Assembly: GCA_013115135.1 (NCBI GenBank)
Contig: JABANP010000137.1
Coordinates: forward strand, 53,595 to 117,594
Origin: Perkinsus olseni
Taxonomy: Eukaryota > Perkinsozoa > Perkinsida > Perkinsidae
Reading direction: 5' to 3'
Length of the DNA stretch: 64,000 nt
In this document: positions 34,086 to 44,418 of the stretch, piece by piece
Numbering within the stretch: the first letter of the stretch is position 1
Layout of the letters: each line of letters opens with the position of its first letter
Notes under the pieces: model-generated
Databases searched by the model: none
Told to the model about the DNA's origin: nothing
The model's input: only the letters and a program-made list of their open reading frames with translations
Translations under genes and position numbers: made by a program

Positions 34086-35794
34086 CTATAAGCAACCAGG
34101 ACAGTGGCGAAGCTTGTTGTGGGCAAACATATCGCATTCATAGCAGACATCACTCAAACACTGATCGCATCTGGCACCGCCCTCTGTGAAATCGGTCCCA
34201 CAAAACCGGCATGTGTAAGACTTGGGGTAATCTACAGTGGGTAGTAAAGTGTACCTATCACAGGGCCGTGAGCAATACCACCAGCACGATCACAATTACG
34301 TTGGCATGGAATAAATGTGTCGATGATGTTTCTTGAGTGCATCATCATCCACCAGTGGGAGCCTGCATACTGGACAATTCACCGGTATCTCACAGACTGG
34401 GCTGTGGCACTGTGGACAAATATACCTGATACAACGAGGCTCTGTCACCATGCATCGGGTACTATACTGCCATCCTCACACGAAGGTCTTCTGTAACTTG
34501 TTATGGCACATGCACTTTATGGGTGGATCTGCCGTATGGTTGCCATCACAAGCCCTTCGTACAGGGAAGCCCATCTTTATATAACTTGGAGAACTAACCC
34601 AGTTTGGGGGTGTGAGGTGCTCTGATCATCGCATGCCTCTCCACAGGGGACTGCGGGCTTGGGACTTACTCTGCATTAAACGTTTGAAGTGTATGGGACT
34701 GGTAGCAACAGAGAAGGTACCGCCAGTCATCTCAACAACCTTCCGAAGCGCATACAACTCAGGAGAGAGTGAGATCACAGACACCTGCTCATGATCGTCA
34801 TCGCTAGCCGCCGGATCGATGGTCCATTACCCGGACCGAATTGGGTTTGATTTCCTCTATAAGCCTCTCAACACAGTCTGGTATGAGTGTCCCACTGGTC
34901 GGTGGGTCCACCGAGTGGAGCGATCCCCACACTATCAAGATCTCACGTGTGCCTGATAAGGTGCATCCCAGCACATTTTGAAGATCTTAGAGTATGTCAC
35001 CGTAGCGTGGTAGACTGCCCTTGGCAGCCTGGCCTACTGCCTCGAGTGCATTCACAAGCGATGCCGAGCCTGAAGCTCCACCCGTCGAGAACTGGAGTAC
35101 CCTCTCTACTTGAGAAGCCGGTTGACCGGACATACCTATAGCACTCACAATATCACGGGGAAGGCGGCTCAGAGTCTGTTACGTGTGACGAAGTGGGCCT
35201 TCTGATCTCGTAATGAGATAACAGAGAGATTGCTGATAGGATTCAGGTCAAAGTATTGAGGGATGAAATTACGACACAGATGCGTCACAACGAAATCCAA
35301 CCTGAGATCATCATCATCGACGTATTGAACGCAGTACGGCGGTGTTCTCCCGTGTTATAACCTATTCTGCTTGTAATCTGTATTCTGCATTGCAGAGCTC
35401 ATGTCCACCACCAAGTATAAAAACCGCAGGAGACCTCTCTTCAGCGCCATCGACTGTTTATGGACCAGTTCACCATCATCACCAGCAGATACAGGAAGGA
35501 CCCCATCGTAGTTCCGAGGGTACCTGGTGTGAGGCAAACCTATACGATGGATTATCGACTTGACCTCATCACTTTCGAGCAGTAGCTGCCTCGTCTCGGA
35601 CTACCAGTTTTCCGTGCCTGAACACAATGCTTGTTACTAACCTGGACTTTTGTGATGTATTACTGATCTTTGGTAATATTTATCCAAATCTTAGTGTAAT
35701 CAGCCTCCCATGCGTGGGCCTCATCCAAGTGGCCAGCACCACTGGACTCTCCAGCAGACTTCTCCAAAACAACATCCTCGACTAATTCTGTCAT
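34086..35794 (-). CDS. GTF2H2: TFIIH core subunit p44 / SSL1
   Basis: Subunit of the TFIIH core that stimulates the XPD helicase in transcription initiation and nucleotide excision repair. On the minus strand, Met at 35794 starts MTELVEDVVLEKSAG, leading to HAWEADYTKIW, as in SSL1. The von Willebrand-type domain follows: LKRGLLRFLYLVVDMSSAM with KQNR, FVVTHLCRNFIPQYFDLNP with ISNLSVISLRD, then TREILIVWGSLHSVDP and VSVISLSPELYALRKVVEMTGG. The zinc modules are at the end: YICPQCHSPVCEIPVNCPVC and TCRFCGTDFTEGGARCDQC, then CPGCL and TAG at 34088-34086. Several introns; the joins near 35500-35640 are uncertain. Match to the family is strong by motif order. Confidence 0.85.
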
Positions 35795-36497
35795 CCGGCT
35801 CAGATCAAAGGTTCAAAAACACACCCTGTAAATATTAGCGTGCCTTCTGCACTCCCACATCCACCCGTTCAGTGTTCCCAAGACGATTATATCTTCTGAT
35901 TTTTTCTCGCCGCCCGTGAGTTTGCGATGATGAATTACCTGGACCATCCGCCTGGAGAACGGTATGCCACACTCCTAGCTCGAAGCCTACAGTGTGGTCG
36001 ATGCCACTTGACCTTTGAGATGAGACTTATCAACCATTTCCTCCGAATAAATGAACGCTATACAACTCTCTTGCAAGATTATCCTTCATCACACTGTGGG
36101 GTGCTTGTTAGAAGAATAGATCAATGTATCGCCACATCCTGTACTCAGCATCTCGTACCAATAGTTCAATAACTAACACTACTATGATTTATAGTCAATA
36201 AATGGTGTATATTTTTAAATATAGCGGGGAAGGCCGCTGACATAACTCAGTACATGCACTCCTCACACTGTTTCAGAGCCGTCAGCAGTCTTAGGTTCCC
36301 GCACCATCTCTCCGTAGCCTCGATTCACCTACACCATTCTACGCGAGGATCCGCGGGCGCTGCTGATTATGAACCAAACCGGTAGCAATGGCGATCATGA
36401 AGGCATGACTGAATAACACCTTACAGTGACCTCGCGTCTGTCCTCCGTCACATGAGGTGATATACTGCCCGTCGACAAGATGCATCTCGTTATGAGC

Positions 36498-36776
36498 TCA
36501 TCCATCCTGTGCCGTGGAACCCCATAATCTTGGGAGCAACGGGCTCCTCCACATCACAGCGACCTGCCCTTCGTCCATCGATACTCGAAGGGGGCCCTGG
36601 CTCGCGGGAATGAGTAATCTATCTACCTTTCCATTATCAGAGTTCCAGGTAGTCGATGATACGGCATACCAGAGAGCTCCCGTCTGGTAGTGGGTCGGCC
36701 ATCCCTCGAATTCGAGTACGGAGTACGACATGGGGCCTGTAGTGTCTAGTGGACCCCATCGTGTAACATGAGCCAA
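36498..36776 (-). other. Possible exon of an unrecognised minus-strand gene
   Basis: Open segment with protein-like composition (YSVLEFEGWPTHYQTGALWY; KVDRLLIPASQGPLRVSMDE), lacking a Met at its start, so it would be an internal exon. Downstream on the same strand, DGQYITSCDGGQTRG (about 36430-36480) may be a further exon. No family recognised; could be chance. Confidence 0.25.
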
Positions 36777-36957
36777 CTGTACGACACCTCAAGGACTTGA
36801 AGTGTTGGTCCTTAGAGTGTTGTGCTAAGGTCTAGCGTCACTTAAAGCGAGCACGCATCTGCCATATTCGCCTGTATCATACAGGCTGTATGTACCATTC
36901 GAAGGAAAGGACTTAGTTAAACCCTCTACTAAGTTTCCAAAGAAGAAGCATACGGGC

Positions 36958-37745
36958 TGTTCAGTAAACTTTGGCAAAACCTATTCCAGAACTTGTTCTC
37001 AGAATCAATTCTCAGAATGCATTCCCGAATCCTGTTCAGTGAACTCTATTCTCAAATATTTCAGAACGAGTTCCGGAATCAGTTCCGAGATGTGTTCAAA
37101 GAACTCAATTCTGAGAATCGATTCTCAGAATAGATTCTGGCAGCCAACTGAGCGATATCCAGAGCAGCGATCCGTTTTATCCGATGCGCACGCCGCTCGA
37201 GAAAAGATTTCGCTAGGTTATAACACAACTCGGGCAAAATCCATTCAAGTAGTCTAGTGCGTTAGACGGCTGTGTCGCCACTCGTACCGCCCAGGTTCGA
37301 TCCTCGCCAGCGACTCCCTCTGTACTTCAGATGGGCATCACGAAATTGGCCGTCCTCAGCTGTGATGTCACGCGCCACGAAACTCCCAGCATAGGTTTTA
37401 CTCTTCTAGGAAATATTGTAGCAGGCCAGTATAGCAGTCAGCTTGTGCTTAGGTACCGGGAAATGGCCCAGAATCAACGACAACAAACGCGGAGTTGAGA
37501 ATTTTCTTGTGGAGAAGAGCGGAGCGAAATGATTTAAATTCATAAATTTTCAGTGAAGAAGTTATCGGGGTGTTCAGTAAACCTATTCCGAAATTCAGAA
37601 TACATTCCAGCATTAGTTTTGGCGAAATCGTGTTCAGTAAACTGCATCCAGAACAGATTCTGGAATGGGTTCCAGAATCGGTTCCCAACATGTTCAGTGA
37701 ACTTCGGAATCGGTTCTGAAACGCATTCCAGAATGAGTTATTTCG
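36958..37745. repeat. Two clusters of a 60-bp-period TTC/GAA palindrome-rich repeat
   Basis: TGTTCAGTRAAC-type units occur at 36958, 37033, 37093 (variant TGTTCAAAGAAC) and again at 37571, 37631 and 37691. Between them are many short near-palindromes such as ATTCTCAGAAT, ATTCCAGAAT and GGAATCGGTTC. Spacing is 60 bp within 37033-37093 and within 37571-37691; the clusters are about 480 bp apart. No coding sense is apparent. Confidence 0.65.
37245..37310 (+). other. tRNA-like segment with A and B boxes between the two repeat clusters
   Basis: TAGTCTAGTGCG (37250-37261) resembles an A box and its D arm can pair (GTCT...AGAC). GGTTCGATCC (37294-37303) is a perfect B-box consensus at the right distance. 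The anticodon and T stems do not close, so this is a tRNA relic or a Pol III retroposon head, not a called tRNA. Confidence 0.3.
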
Positions 37746-37917
37746 GAATAGGGATGACGGTACATTCGCAACACTCAACTTGTCCCTAGTATCTTCAGGC
37801 AGGCGCGCTGTACACATTTTCAGATCCCAGCCTGGCTTCTGCCAGCTAGTACGTCCGGCAATCCTTAGTGGCCCAGCGTATAATTGTAGGCTGTTTTTCA
37901 ACCTGTAGAAACATATA

Positions 37918-40900
37918 ATGGTGGTGAGCTCAGGCCTATTCATGCTGGGGATAGCCTGTATCTTTGCGCAAATAGATGTGCGGAAGGCCAGGTTACAGGG
38001 CGAGCTATTCAGAGCGGTCTTTGAGGGCCGCAAGGATGTTTTTGCACCTCTACTACTCCGCAACTTGGGCTTGGGTCTTGCCCTCTCTGTGGCCAGCAAA
38101 GCCCTTGCCAATTTCGTCAGTACTACGGGATGCTTGGGCCCTGTGCTGTTTGGTTCGGCACTGCCTTCCGGACTCTCTCAGGTAGCCTTGGGCGGCATTG
38201 GCATGCCAAAATGGCATCCTATCTGCAAACTCTCTATTTCGACAGTCTCAACTACTATCATCTTCAAGGAGAGGCCCATGCCTACGACAGAATATGCACC
38301 GATGTGATGCCTTTCTATGAGTATCTTACCTCAGCATTGTGGGTCGTCGTCATCAGGTACCTCTTCTCACTAGGGACCTCGGACTAGCAGCATGTGATCT
38401 CATTAATAGCGTCACCAACTTTGCCTTCTTCTCGAGTCTTATATATCCCTTTGCCAAGAGTATTAGCGGCTCCAGGGTTGATGGGCTCAAACTCACCGCC
38501 GGGCCGATACTGTACTACAAGCTCTTCTTGCGCTTCCACAATAGATGAGCATATCTTGCAGGTACGCAGCATCCTCATACCTCCTGGTCCAGCGTTTAGC
38601 CCCGGACTATGGCCACCAGAGTGAGTAGGGCCTGGAGTCGGGCCAGTAGTTGGAGCGTTGTTGTTGCCAGAGAAAAGGATGCGCAGACTTGAGTCGGCCT
38701 ACAAGCATGGGCATTCTAGGCTAGCCAGGAATGCGGAGGCTGTAGCTCTGTATCAAGGGGGGTAGGCCTACTGTAGTCTAGGGAGACGTGGTTGTTATTT
38801 TTGTGCTCGTAGACGGTACGAAAAGGAAGTCCTGCAGAGTGCGTTTGAGCGCCTAATGTTTTACCTGGATAAGGTTCGTCATGACAACTTTATCTCCAAC
38901 GTGTTCCAAGAGTAAGCGTTGGTAGCATGGCTGTAGGGCTGCCTTCAGGGGTATCATCAGGTATGCTGCTCGCTACTGCACGTTCACCTTAGCTATGTAC
39001 CTTATCCTCATACCCTTCTTTAGACAGGGCAGGGCAGGGAAGAGTAAAGGCGAAATGCTGAATGAGATAAGGTGAGTTGGTATACACCGGTACTACGATT
39101 TTCTTTCACTTGTATCCCAGTCTCTCGGTGACGTTGGGATGCTCTTGCACTACCTCCCCTTACCAAATTGCTGCCACCATCCATTGAAGATTATGCCGAC
39201 TATGTCCTGTGTGTATCACTTTAGCAGGTATCTAACGGATATGCTTCTGATGGAGCTAGTAGCCTGCGCACAGTTCGCCAGACTAGCGGGTACACTAGCC
39301 CGACTCACAGGGTTGGTGGATCGTTGTGGGAGGCTGGTAATAGTAGTACAGTAGGGCGGCACTACCGTACTGCTTATACCTAGGTTGTCGAGATGGAAGA
39401 CCGAAGAGCGATAGCTTTATCTAAAGCTAAAGACGAAGTAGCTCGAAGGAAGTTCAGCGCGGATGCCGAAGCCGCTGAGGTGATCTTCGAGGGAGTCGAT
39501 ATCGACACGCCTACTGGCCATCGCCTGGTAATAGTGGCTGGGGTGTTCGATTGTGAAAAGTAGTCGGTTGACAGGTCACAGATCTGAATCTTCGTATAGA
39601 TAGAGGGGACAATGTTATCATATGCGGGCCTAATGGTGCAGGGAAGTCTAGTATATTCCGCTGCTTGGGAGGCTTATGGGACATCAAACGAGGTAGGATA
39701 GTAGATGGGGGGGGGTATTCATGAGAGGGCCGTCGTCCCAGTTTGTGGATCATCTGTGGACTACTACCACATTAGGTACCATCACTAGACCTGGTAGTCG
39801 AGGAGGTGTAGGCCTCCATAGCTACGTCTTCTATCTACCACAGAAGCCCTACTGTGTCGTGGGGACTCTCTCTGATAACATATGTTATCCTGATACTAAT
39901 AGCCTGGACGAGGAGCAGCTGAGGTCTTTACTCCGCCTGGTGGAGCTAAGCCACCTGAACGACTTTGACAGTGAGTGGCCCCATGCCCTGGTGCAGGAGT
40001 ATTGCTAGGGTCAGGTGTGATTGACTGGGACGCCCGACTGTCTCTAGGAGAGCAACAGAGGCTATCGATGGCACGATTATTCTGGCACAGGCCAACCTTT
40101 GCTATCCTGGATGAATGTACTTCGGCTGTGAGTATTAAGATGGAGCGAAGGTTGTTCAAGTTGTGTGGGCAATTGGGCATCTCTCTGATAACTATATCCC
40201 ATCGCCCAGCGCTGCATGAGTTCCACGATCATATGGTCACATTGGATGGGTGTGGCGGGTGAGCAACCCTCCTACTTTGAATGGCACCTGAGTGCTTGTT
40301 GGCAAGGTATACTATAACGGCTATTGAAGGTGCAAAGGCCTCTAAAGCGCCCCTAAAGGCCTCCGAGTCTTTGCGCTCTTTCATGAGGACAGGTGCCTTA
40401 CCGTTCACGGAGATAGTCAGTCGGCTAGAGAGTAGGACTGCTAACTCGATACCGCTTGGGCGTAGTGACAGGGCTCGGTTCAGGGACAGGATCGCTGCAG
40501 CAGCTAGGGGGTAATACACTTGTTGCGGGGGACCAGTCCAGTCAAGTGGTGCGCAGCCATCGTATCACATGTAGCAGGCGGCTGCTCCTGTGTACTTGAG
40601 GCCACTAGACTCTGGGGCTCCTGTGGCGCAGGTCCTCGACCCGCTGTATCTTCATTGCCTAGTGTCAGTATACTACGCCTGGTAGAGTTACTAGGCCCTG
40701 TTGATGGACCTCAGGGAGGGAGATTGTTAGGCTTATTGTCAGTGATTATCGGAAGTAGGTTGATGAGTAATCCTGAAGATCACAGAATACTTGTCAGGGA
40801 CCTACGTTAGTAATAGGATAGCCCATATCAATGGGCATGCACTGAGATTGCTCATGCAGAGGAGGACGGTGGATTTCCATGCTTTGGTAGGGCCGCCGGC

Positions 40901-43199
40901 ATCGTGGTCGATCGATTACATCCGCCTTCCTGTAGGTAGTGAACGCCCTTCTGATGGGCCTAGTTCAAGCCGTCCTTTCTCCTCTTGGTGATGTACTGGA
41001 GGCAGGTATAGCCGACTATTGGCGACGTCAATTAACGAAGAGACTCACTACAGTGTAGTGAAAGTTCTTCCAGCCTCCCTTCCTACTATGTTCGCTGTAG
41101 CTATTTTGAAGGCTCAAGTTTCTACCATCTTGTGCCACCTGAAGGGGGGCCTGATCAAGTCATCGTCGAGGACGTTCCCAAGGTATGTTACGTTGAGTAT
41201 TTCCGGCATGGAGGACTGGTGTTCTTCTTTCCAGTTGGCTGAGGCCCTTGCCAACATCCTAAGTGATTCGATGAAGCCCCTGGTGGATCTGGGTTGGTTC
41301 AGCGCTGGAGTCTTCCAACTCACAGGTAGCCTCCTAAGGTCTCTCGTAACTTTATGTGAAGCTATACTTCCCTCAGGCAGAACCGGCCTATCATCTCTGC
41401 TAACGTACACTATATCGGGGATGGTATTCCTGCGAGTCATCCGTCCCGATCTGGCCGGATTGACGGCTAGACGCGAGGAGCTGGGTGAGTCTTTTTCACC
41501 ATGGCCTTACTCGCAAAATAGTATACTGACGTTGCAGATGCGGCTTTCTCGAAGTTCCATGGCCGGTTGAGCCAGTGTGCTGAGTCCATAGCCTTCCTGG
41601 ATGGCGGTGCTGTCGAGTCACGGACAGCCAATAAGTAATAGAGGAGAAGGGTAGTTAGTTGTGATTCGGTATCCCATTACTCAGGTTATTGGCCGCCAAG
41701 TTGGACTTCCAACGCTCGTCGAAGAGGCTCGAGCATTTCTACGGCATATTCGATTACTTCATATCCCAAATGGTGCCCCAGAATGCCTCCTGGGTCCTCA
41801 GCCTGATGTACCGCCAAGGTGCCGGTGGGGCTGAAGGAGATGAGTATCTCAGCCATACTCTCAGGTGAGGGACGCTGGGGGTGAGCAGTGCCCGAGGACC
41901 TCAATGGTTAGGTACCTCGGCTCAGTAGTATCACATTCATTCTCTGCGTTGGGTATGCTGATGGAACTAGGAGGGAAGTGGGCTGGAGCAAGCGGTCATG
42001 CTACTAGGGTATGTCGGGTATGCTGACGGCCCGTCAGTGATGGGCTATCATCATGTCGGTTTTGCTAAGGTGGAACAACTGTTGAGGGCCTGTCAGGAGA
42101 GTGGGGCTCTGCTGGACAAAAAGAGGGCCGGGGAGGGTAGTTATTAGAACCCTGTTGAAGGGCCCATATATGATTGTCGCAGGCAAATCTGAGCCTACTC
42201 GTACCAGCGCGACAGAAGATATGATAAAGCTTGATGGAGTGGATATCCAAACGCCCGATGGCGGTATAGTTCTGGTGGGTTCATGATGTCGCTCATACGG
42301 TAGGCTTCCGATTCATTCAACAGGCGTCACGGCTCAGTATTACAGTCGACGCCCACTCTGACAACGGTATGATCATAACCGGCCCGAATGGTTGCGGCAA
42401 AAGCGGTGTGCTACGTAATCCTCTTCATTCCTGTGATATCCCCCTCACAAGGGTGGACAGGTACTATCGTGGGGCTGTGGTCTTCCGGTGGTGGTACATT
42501 ATCGGCTCCTCCGGGCAAGCAGCTGCATTACGTCCCTACTAAGCCTTACATGCCTGAGGGAACTCTTGCAGACTTGGTCACCTACCCAGATAAAGTAGTG
42601 ACTCAAGGCGAGCAGAATGGGGTTGTTCTTATCCTTTTGTCAGGCTGGAGTCGCGGAGCTAACTCTGTCTAGAGTTGAGGAGTGCCTCGAGCATGTTCAC
42701 TTGAGCTATCTTATACAACGACAAGTTGGTGGACTGTTAACGTCCGATGAAGATTGGGAGAATAAGCTCAGTCTGGGAGAGCAGCAGAGAATAGGCATGG
42801 CTAGGCTATTGTAATCCCAGATACTCGTTACTTGGGATTGAGTGGCCCGTTAGCATGGGCAGATAGTAGGTAGCTATTTGCTGTCGCTCATCAGTTTCCG
42901 TCATCCCCGTTGGGCTCTTCTGGATGAGTGTACGAGTGCAGTGGCCCTTGATGGAGAGGAGGAGATGTATCGGTACCTTAGGGACAAGTATCAATGTAGT
43001 GAGCATCGTAATACGAATCGATGCAGTCATTGTCCGGGCAGGTACGGTACTCACGGCATCACAGAAGCCCTGGCTACTCAATTTCCATTCGCAACTGCTA
43101 GAACTGGGCACAGGGACGGGGTACGCCTCTTGGAGTGTGACTAGAATCACAGCTGATCATCAATTGGATAGCGCTGGGTGGGTGCTGGAGATGATTTGA
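37918..43199 (+). CDS. Full-length peroxisomal ABC transporter, subfamily D (CTS/PXA1-like, two fused halves)
   Basis: Imports very-long-chain acyl-CoA or related substrates into peroxisomes. Half 1: membrane part from Met 37918 ([59 protein letters not shown]). Its nucleotide-binding domain has Walker A GPNGAGKS (about 39640), signature LSLGEQQR (about 40045) and Walker [11 protein letters not shown] with switch ISHRPAL. A linker exon then reads on past the first half. Half 2: [41 protein letters not shown], Walker A GPNGCGKS (about 42390), [15 protein letters not shown] (about 42770) and Walker [11 protein letters not shown] (about 42910). Both ATPase sites look intact. Many introns. The alternative is two adjacent half-transporters, but an in-frame splice near 40260-40308 favours a fusion. 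Stop at 43197-43199. Confidence 0.82.
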
Positions 43200-43212
43200 T
43201 GTCCTTGGTGAG

Positions 43213-43621
43213 ATGACGCCTCCCGCAGACCTCAGAGATTACCGGACTTGGCTTATGTGGATAAACGTCAGCCGAACGGTATTATGCCTCTACCCTCCGC
43301 GGACCAGGTGCATACTGGAAGTTGAGGTGTTCGGTACCGCGCCAATTTCAGGACGCGTCGTCGGTAACACAGTCGGAAGGGCGAGACGAAGAAGGCCTCT
43401 ATACTTATGATGAGGTTTTCCGGTCGTTCGAGTCTAGCCCGAGCACCGAGAGAGGCTTCGAGTCATGCGATGATGATGTAGTCTCGGGAACAGTCCAGGA
43501 CTTGGAATTGCGGCAGGTTGCATCTCCGGAGGCGCCGAAAGGACGTGGTGTAGTAGTAGTTGACAGCAAGCAGTCGCGAGGGCCACGACGGAACCGCAAA
43601 GTAGTGACGAGAGTGGGCTGA
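43213..43621 (+). CDS. Small hypothetical acidic protein
   Basis: Proposed exons 43213-43320 and 43352-43621; the 31-bp intron keeps phase. Starts MTPPADLRDYRTWLMW; the second exon is rich in Asp, Glu and Ser (SEGRDEEGLYTYDEVF) and ends with a basic patch (RGPRRNRKVVTRVG). No family recognised. It begins 13 bp after the transporter stop, so it may be a misread tail of that gene. Intron length is at the low extreme. Confidence 0.35.
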
Positions 43622-43908
43622 TGTTGATGATCGTGCAGGGGTCTGGTTCTACCAGCGCTGCTGTGATTCTCAGAATTCCGGACGAAACAGGCGACAAGCG
43701 GGGCAAAGATAGAGGTGCTAGAAACGTGTCTCAAGTTGTTGGTGAATTCCATGCTAGTCTGCTGCTGCATGGATGGGTTTCAGTGTCATTCAATGTCTTT
43801 CCAGTTCTGTATGCCTTTTTCTCATATTGGTGTCCGCTGAGTTGAGTTGCTGGGGATGTCATCAGCTTACTGAATTCCGTCAGCATTTTAAAGGTATCTT
43901 CTATCGCA
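43622..43908. other. Intergenic, about 290 bp
   Basis: No supported feature; likely promoter of the MGC protein gene. Confidence 0.25.
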
Positions 43909-44418
43909 ATGGGATGTGCTGAGAGCAAAGATGTCGAGGACAATATAACGACCCCAAGCAGTGACGATGATGATGCAGAGTACTCCACCTCTCCTCATAC
44001 CAGTTGCCAGATCACCGAGCTCGTCCCTCCTAGGTCATTCAGGTCAGCGATCCCGTCCAAAGGGGGTGCCGTACCCCTGCAGCCGAGCGGTTCACCGAAC
44101 ATGGATGATTGTGAGAAGCCTCAGCCGGACTTTTCCATGGCGATTGTTCTTCTCTCAGCCGTGCCGTCTACTTCAACAACTGCGTCCTCAACACGTGCCC
44201 CGGATGAATCAGTGAAGCATCGCGAGCAGCGTCTACCTCCATTGCCGGGTATTACAGCTCATAGAAGAATAAGGCCAGCTCGATCTGCGGCTGGGTCTCT
44301 GGATGTCCCTGGTAAGAGGAATAGCTACCACACTGTCCGCCTGGCAGGTTTCCAGTGCTCTATCTCAGGTCTATCGACGTCCACCACTCCTGCTATGTAT
44401 TCGTACAGGCGTCGGTAA
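43909..44418 (+). CDS. Hypothetical protein with N-terminal dual acylation motif (MGC)
   Basis: Met 43909 starts MGCAESKDVEDN: Gly2 fits N-myristoylation, and Cys3 fits subsequent palmitoylation, predicting attachment to the cytoplasmic face of a membrane. The rest is disordered, Ser/Pro/Thr-rich, with an Asp run (SSDDDDAEYS) and a basic stretch (HRRIRPARSAAG). Open to TAG at 44418, but a splice near 44368 could replace its last residues and add exons to about 44898 (for example SELASRNIHRFNTAKERVKG). No domain recognised. Confidence 0.5.
   Translation: MGCAESKDVEDNITTPSSDDDDAEYSTSPHTSCQITELVPPRSFRSAIPSKGGAVPLQPSGSPNMDDCEKPQPDFSMAIVLLSAVPSTSTTASSTRAPDESVKHREQRLPPLPGITAHRRIRPARSAAGSLDVPGKRNSYHTVRLAGFQCSISGLSTSTTPAMYSYRRR

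Larger units (their letters stand above)
35795..37917. other. Long non-coding stretch, about 2.1 kb, containing a repeat array and a tRNA-like segment
   Basis: Contains a doubtful minus-strand open segment (36498-36776), a TTC/GAA-rich array (36958-37745) and a tRNA-like segment (37245-37310). Otherwise no gene. The AT-rich part near 36180-36230 may be a transcript end. Confidence 0.4.

Noticed and set aside
36958..37140. Array read as heat-shock elements
   Set aside because: Half-site spacing between GAA and TTC is mostly 3-4 bp rather than the required 2, and there is no heat-shock gene nearby.
37245..37310. Functional tRNA gene
   Set aside because: A and B boxes fit but anticodon and T stems do not pair and no acceptor stem closes.
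37449..38111. 220-codon open frame on the minus strand across the palindrome array
   Set aside because: It overlaps the start of the ABCD transporter in antisense and takes its openness from repeated TTC/GAA units; no domain or splice logic.
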